Source: Curvivirga sp965219885 (GTDB lineage Bacteria; Pseudomonadota; Alphaproteobacteria; UBA8366; Aestuariispiraceae). Taken from it: 64,000 nucleotides of DNA. Both the position numbers and the translations under genes were made by a program. The stretch is taken from positions 1 to 64,000 of the forward strand of contig NZ_CBDCOT010000008.1 of NCBI RefSeq assembly GCF_965219885.1, read 5' to 3'. This document shows, piece by piece, positions 62,919 to 64,000 of the stretch (within the stretch, counting starts at the first letter, position 1; every line of letters starts with the position of its first letter). The notes beneath the pieces are model-generated. The model did not search any database, was not told where the DNA came from, and saw only the letters and a list, made by a program, of their open reading frames with translations.

Positions 62919-64000
62919 ATGATCAGGATGAAATCTTTTCTGAAATCCACAATCCTTCCTGTAACGGCAGTGATTGCGATGTCTTTTGCAAATATTCCAG
63001 TAAATGCTCAAGATACCAATGTGAATACAGAGCTTAACAATCCTATAGCGCCAGTTGATTGGTTAAATACCTTTAAACAAACTGCTCTCAAAGAAGGAAT
63101 CTCTGAAAGTACTTTTGATACAGTTTTTGCAGACTGGCAACCAGTAGAAAAAGTTTTGTATTACGACCGACGTCAACCAGAATTTTCTCGTACATTTTGG
63201 GGATATATTGAACGTTCGATTTCGAAAGAACGAATTGAACGTGGTCGCCGCTTGTTAAAAGAGCATAAGATACTTTTAAATGAGGTGTATCAAAAATTCG
63301 GTGTGCAACCCCGTTTTCTTGTTGCGTTTTGGGGATTAGAAACCAACTTCGGCGATTATACAGGTGGTTTTCCCGTGGTCGATGCACTTGCGACATTGGC
63401 ACATGATCCTCGACGTAGCGAATTTTTTACGAATGAACTTCTCTTAGCTTTAAAAATCCTTGATCAAGGTCATATTGCGCATGAAAGGATGCTTGGTTCT
63501 TGGGCTGGGGCAATGGGACAAACACAGTTTATGCCTTCAACGTTCACAGGATATGCATTTGATGGTGATAATGATGGGAAAAAGGATCTATGGGGTAGTT
63601 TGACCGATGTAATGTATTCCTCATCCAACTATCTTTCTCAGATTGGTTGGAATAAGGAGCAAACTTGGGGAAGAGAAGTAATACTTCCAGATGGTTTTAA
63701 TTACGAATTAGCTGATTTAAATATTCAGAAAGATCTATCTGAATGGCAAAAATTAGGCGTTAGACGTGCAAATGGTGCAGATTTGCCTAAAGTCGTAATT
63801 GATGCGTCAATTGTGTTGCCAGCAGGTCATAAAGGCCCTGCCTTCGTAGTGTATAATAATTTTCGCAAGATCATGGTATGGAATCGATCTATTCTTTATG
63901 CCATTGCTGTAGGACATTTAGCGGATCAACTACAAGGTAAAGGCGATTTAGTCGCCAAAAAGCCTGCAAATGATAAACCGTTACACCGTGATGAGGCCAT
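62919..64000 (+). CDS. mltB: Membrane-bound/periplasmic lytic murein transglycosylase B family (3' truncated)
   Basis: The frame is open from ATG 62919 to the window end (about 360 residues). A signal peptide (1-30, ending NIPVNAQ) has no lipobox, so it is likely soluble periplasmic. The SLT_2/MltB fold is seen: YYDRRQPEFSRTFWGYI, the catalytic Glu141 in FWGLETNFGDYTGGFPVVDALATLAHDPRR, GSWAGAMGQTQFMPSTF and the DGDNDGKKDLWGS calcium-like loop. It cleaves peptidoglycan glycan strands. A C-terminal peptidoglycan-binding domain may lie beyond the window. Confidence 0.92.
   Translation, partial: MIRMKSFLKSTILPVTAVIAMSFANIPVNAQDTNVNTELNNPIAPVDWLNTFKQTALKEGISESTFDTVFADWQPVEKVLYYDRRQPEFSRTFWGYIERSISKERIERGRRLLKEHKILLNEVYQKFGVQPRFLVAFWGLETNFGDYTGGFPVVDALATLAHDPRRSEFFTNELLLALKILDQGHIAHERMLGSWAGAMGQTQFMPSTFTGYAFDGDNDGKKDLWGSLTDVMYSSSNYLSQIGWNKEQTWGREVILPDGFNYELADLNIQKDLSEWQKLGVRRANGADLPKVVIDASIVLPAGHKGPAFVVYNNFRKIMVWNRSILYAIAVGHLADQLQGKGDLVAKKPANDKPLHRDEA

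Overview
This is a moderately AT-rich stretch of an alphaproteobacterial chromosome. Several gene orders are alphaproteobacterial hallmarks: ubiquinol-cytochrome c chaperone/YceD/rpmF/plsX/fabH/ihfA/merR; tig/clpP/clpX/lon/hupB; a complete 14-gene nuoA-N operon with separate nuoC and nuoD, continuing into birA/coaX/rnj/epimerase/DUF1467; and proS/lolC. The protein families suggest a free-living, respiring, probably marine relative of the Rhodospirillales/Sneathiella/Terasakiella type, but genus assignment is inference. No phage, insertion sequence, CRISPR array or rRNA operon was seen.

Layout. 1-2.3 kb: 3' part of thiL, a FliL-like membrane-anchored protein and an MFS transporter. 2.3-7.5 kb: a BamE-like lipoprotein (minus), then the lipid/ribosome housekeeping run ending with IHF-alpha and a MerR regulator. 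7.6-8.3 kb: tRNA-Pro and a periplasmic c-type cytochrome. 8.3-10.4 kb: zur-znuC-znuB (minus) with a Zur-box-like palindrome. 10.5-17.2 kb: a betaine catabolic island, with a GlxA/CdhR-type AraC regulator diverging from a carnitine dehydrogenase-thioesterase fusion, an acyl-CoA dehydrogenase, an ADP-forming acyl-CoA ligase and a CaiD-like hydratase. 17.3-21 kb: an omega-aminotransferase, slyX, the NAD(P)HX repair enzyme and a small unknown gene. 21.1-28.3 kb: tRNA-Leu and the protein-quality-control cluster (trigger factor, ClpP, ClpX, Lon, HU). 28.4-29.3 kb: two tRNA-Val and two tRNA-Asp genes. 29.4-47.9 kb: complex I and downstream genes. 47.9-51.4 kb: a non-syntenic block (DNA glycosylase, secreted unknown, cobC, DadA-like oxidoreductase) placed before proS-lolC. 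54-64 kb: a PleD-like diguanylate cyclase, proXWV (minus), D-amino-acid aminotransferase, a small membrane protein, tRNA-Ser, a degenerate EAL protein and the start of a lytic transglycosylase.

How the genes fit together. The 11.6-17.2 kb genes make sense as a gamma-butyrobetaine/carnitine to glycine betaine route: CoA activation, desaturation, hydration, then carnitine oxidation and betainyl-CoA hydrolysis. The 3-dehydrocarnitine cleavage enzyme (BKACE) that joins the last two steps is not in the window. The ProXWV importer, about 40 kb away, handles the same class of compound. It has a terminator-like hairpin between proX and proW, and a long dyad over its predicted promoter. Two c-di-GMP family proteins lie near the right end: a cyclase that looks intact and an EAL-like protein that looks catalytically dead.

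The most interesting leads are the ADP-forming ligase in the betaine cluster, the histone-like lysine tail on trigger factor, the 13-bp-stem hairpin in the clpP leader, the proX/proW intercistronic terminator, the degenerate EAL protein, and lolC without an adjacent lolD. Most of the window is conserved housekeeping DNA, and I did not find a clearly new multi-gene defence or mobile system.
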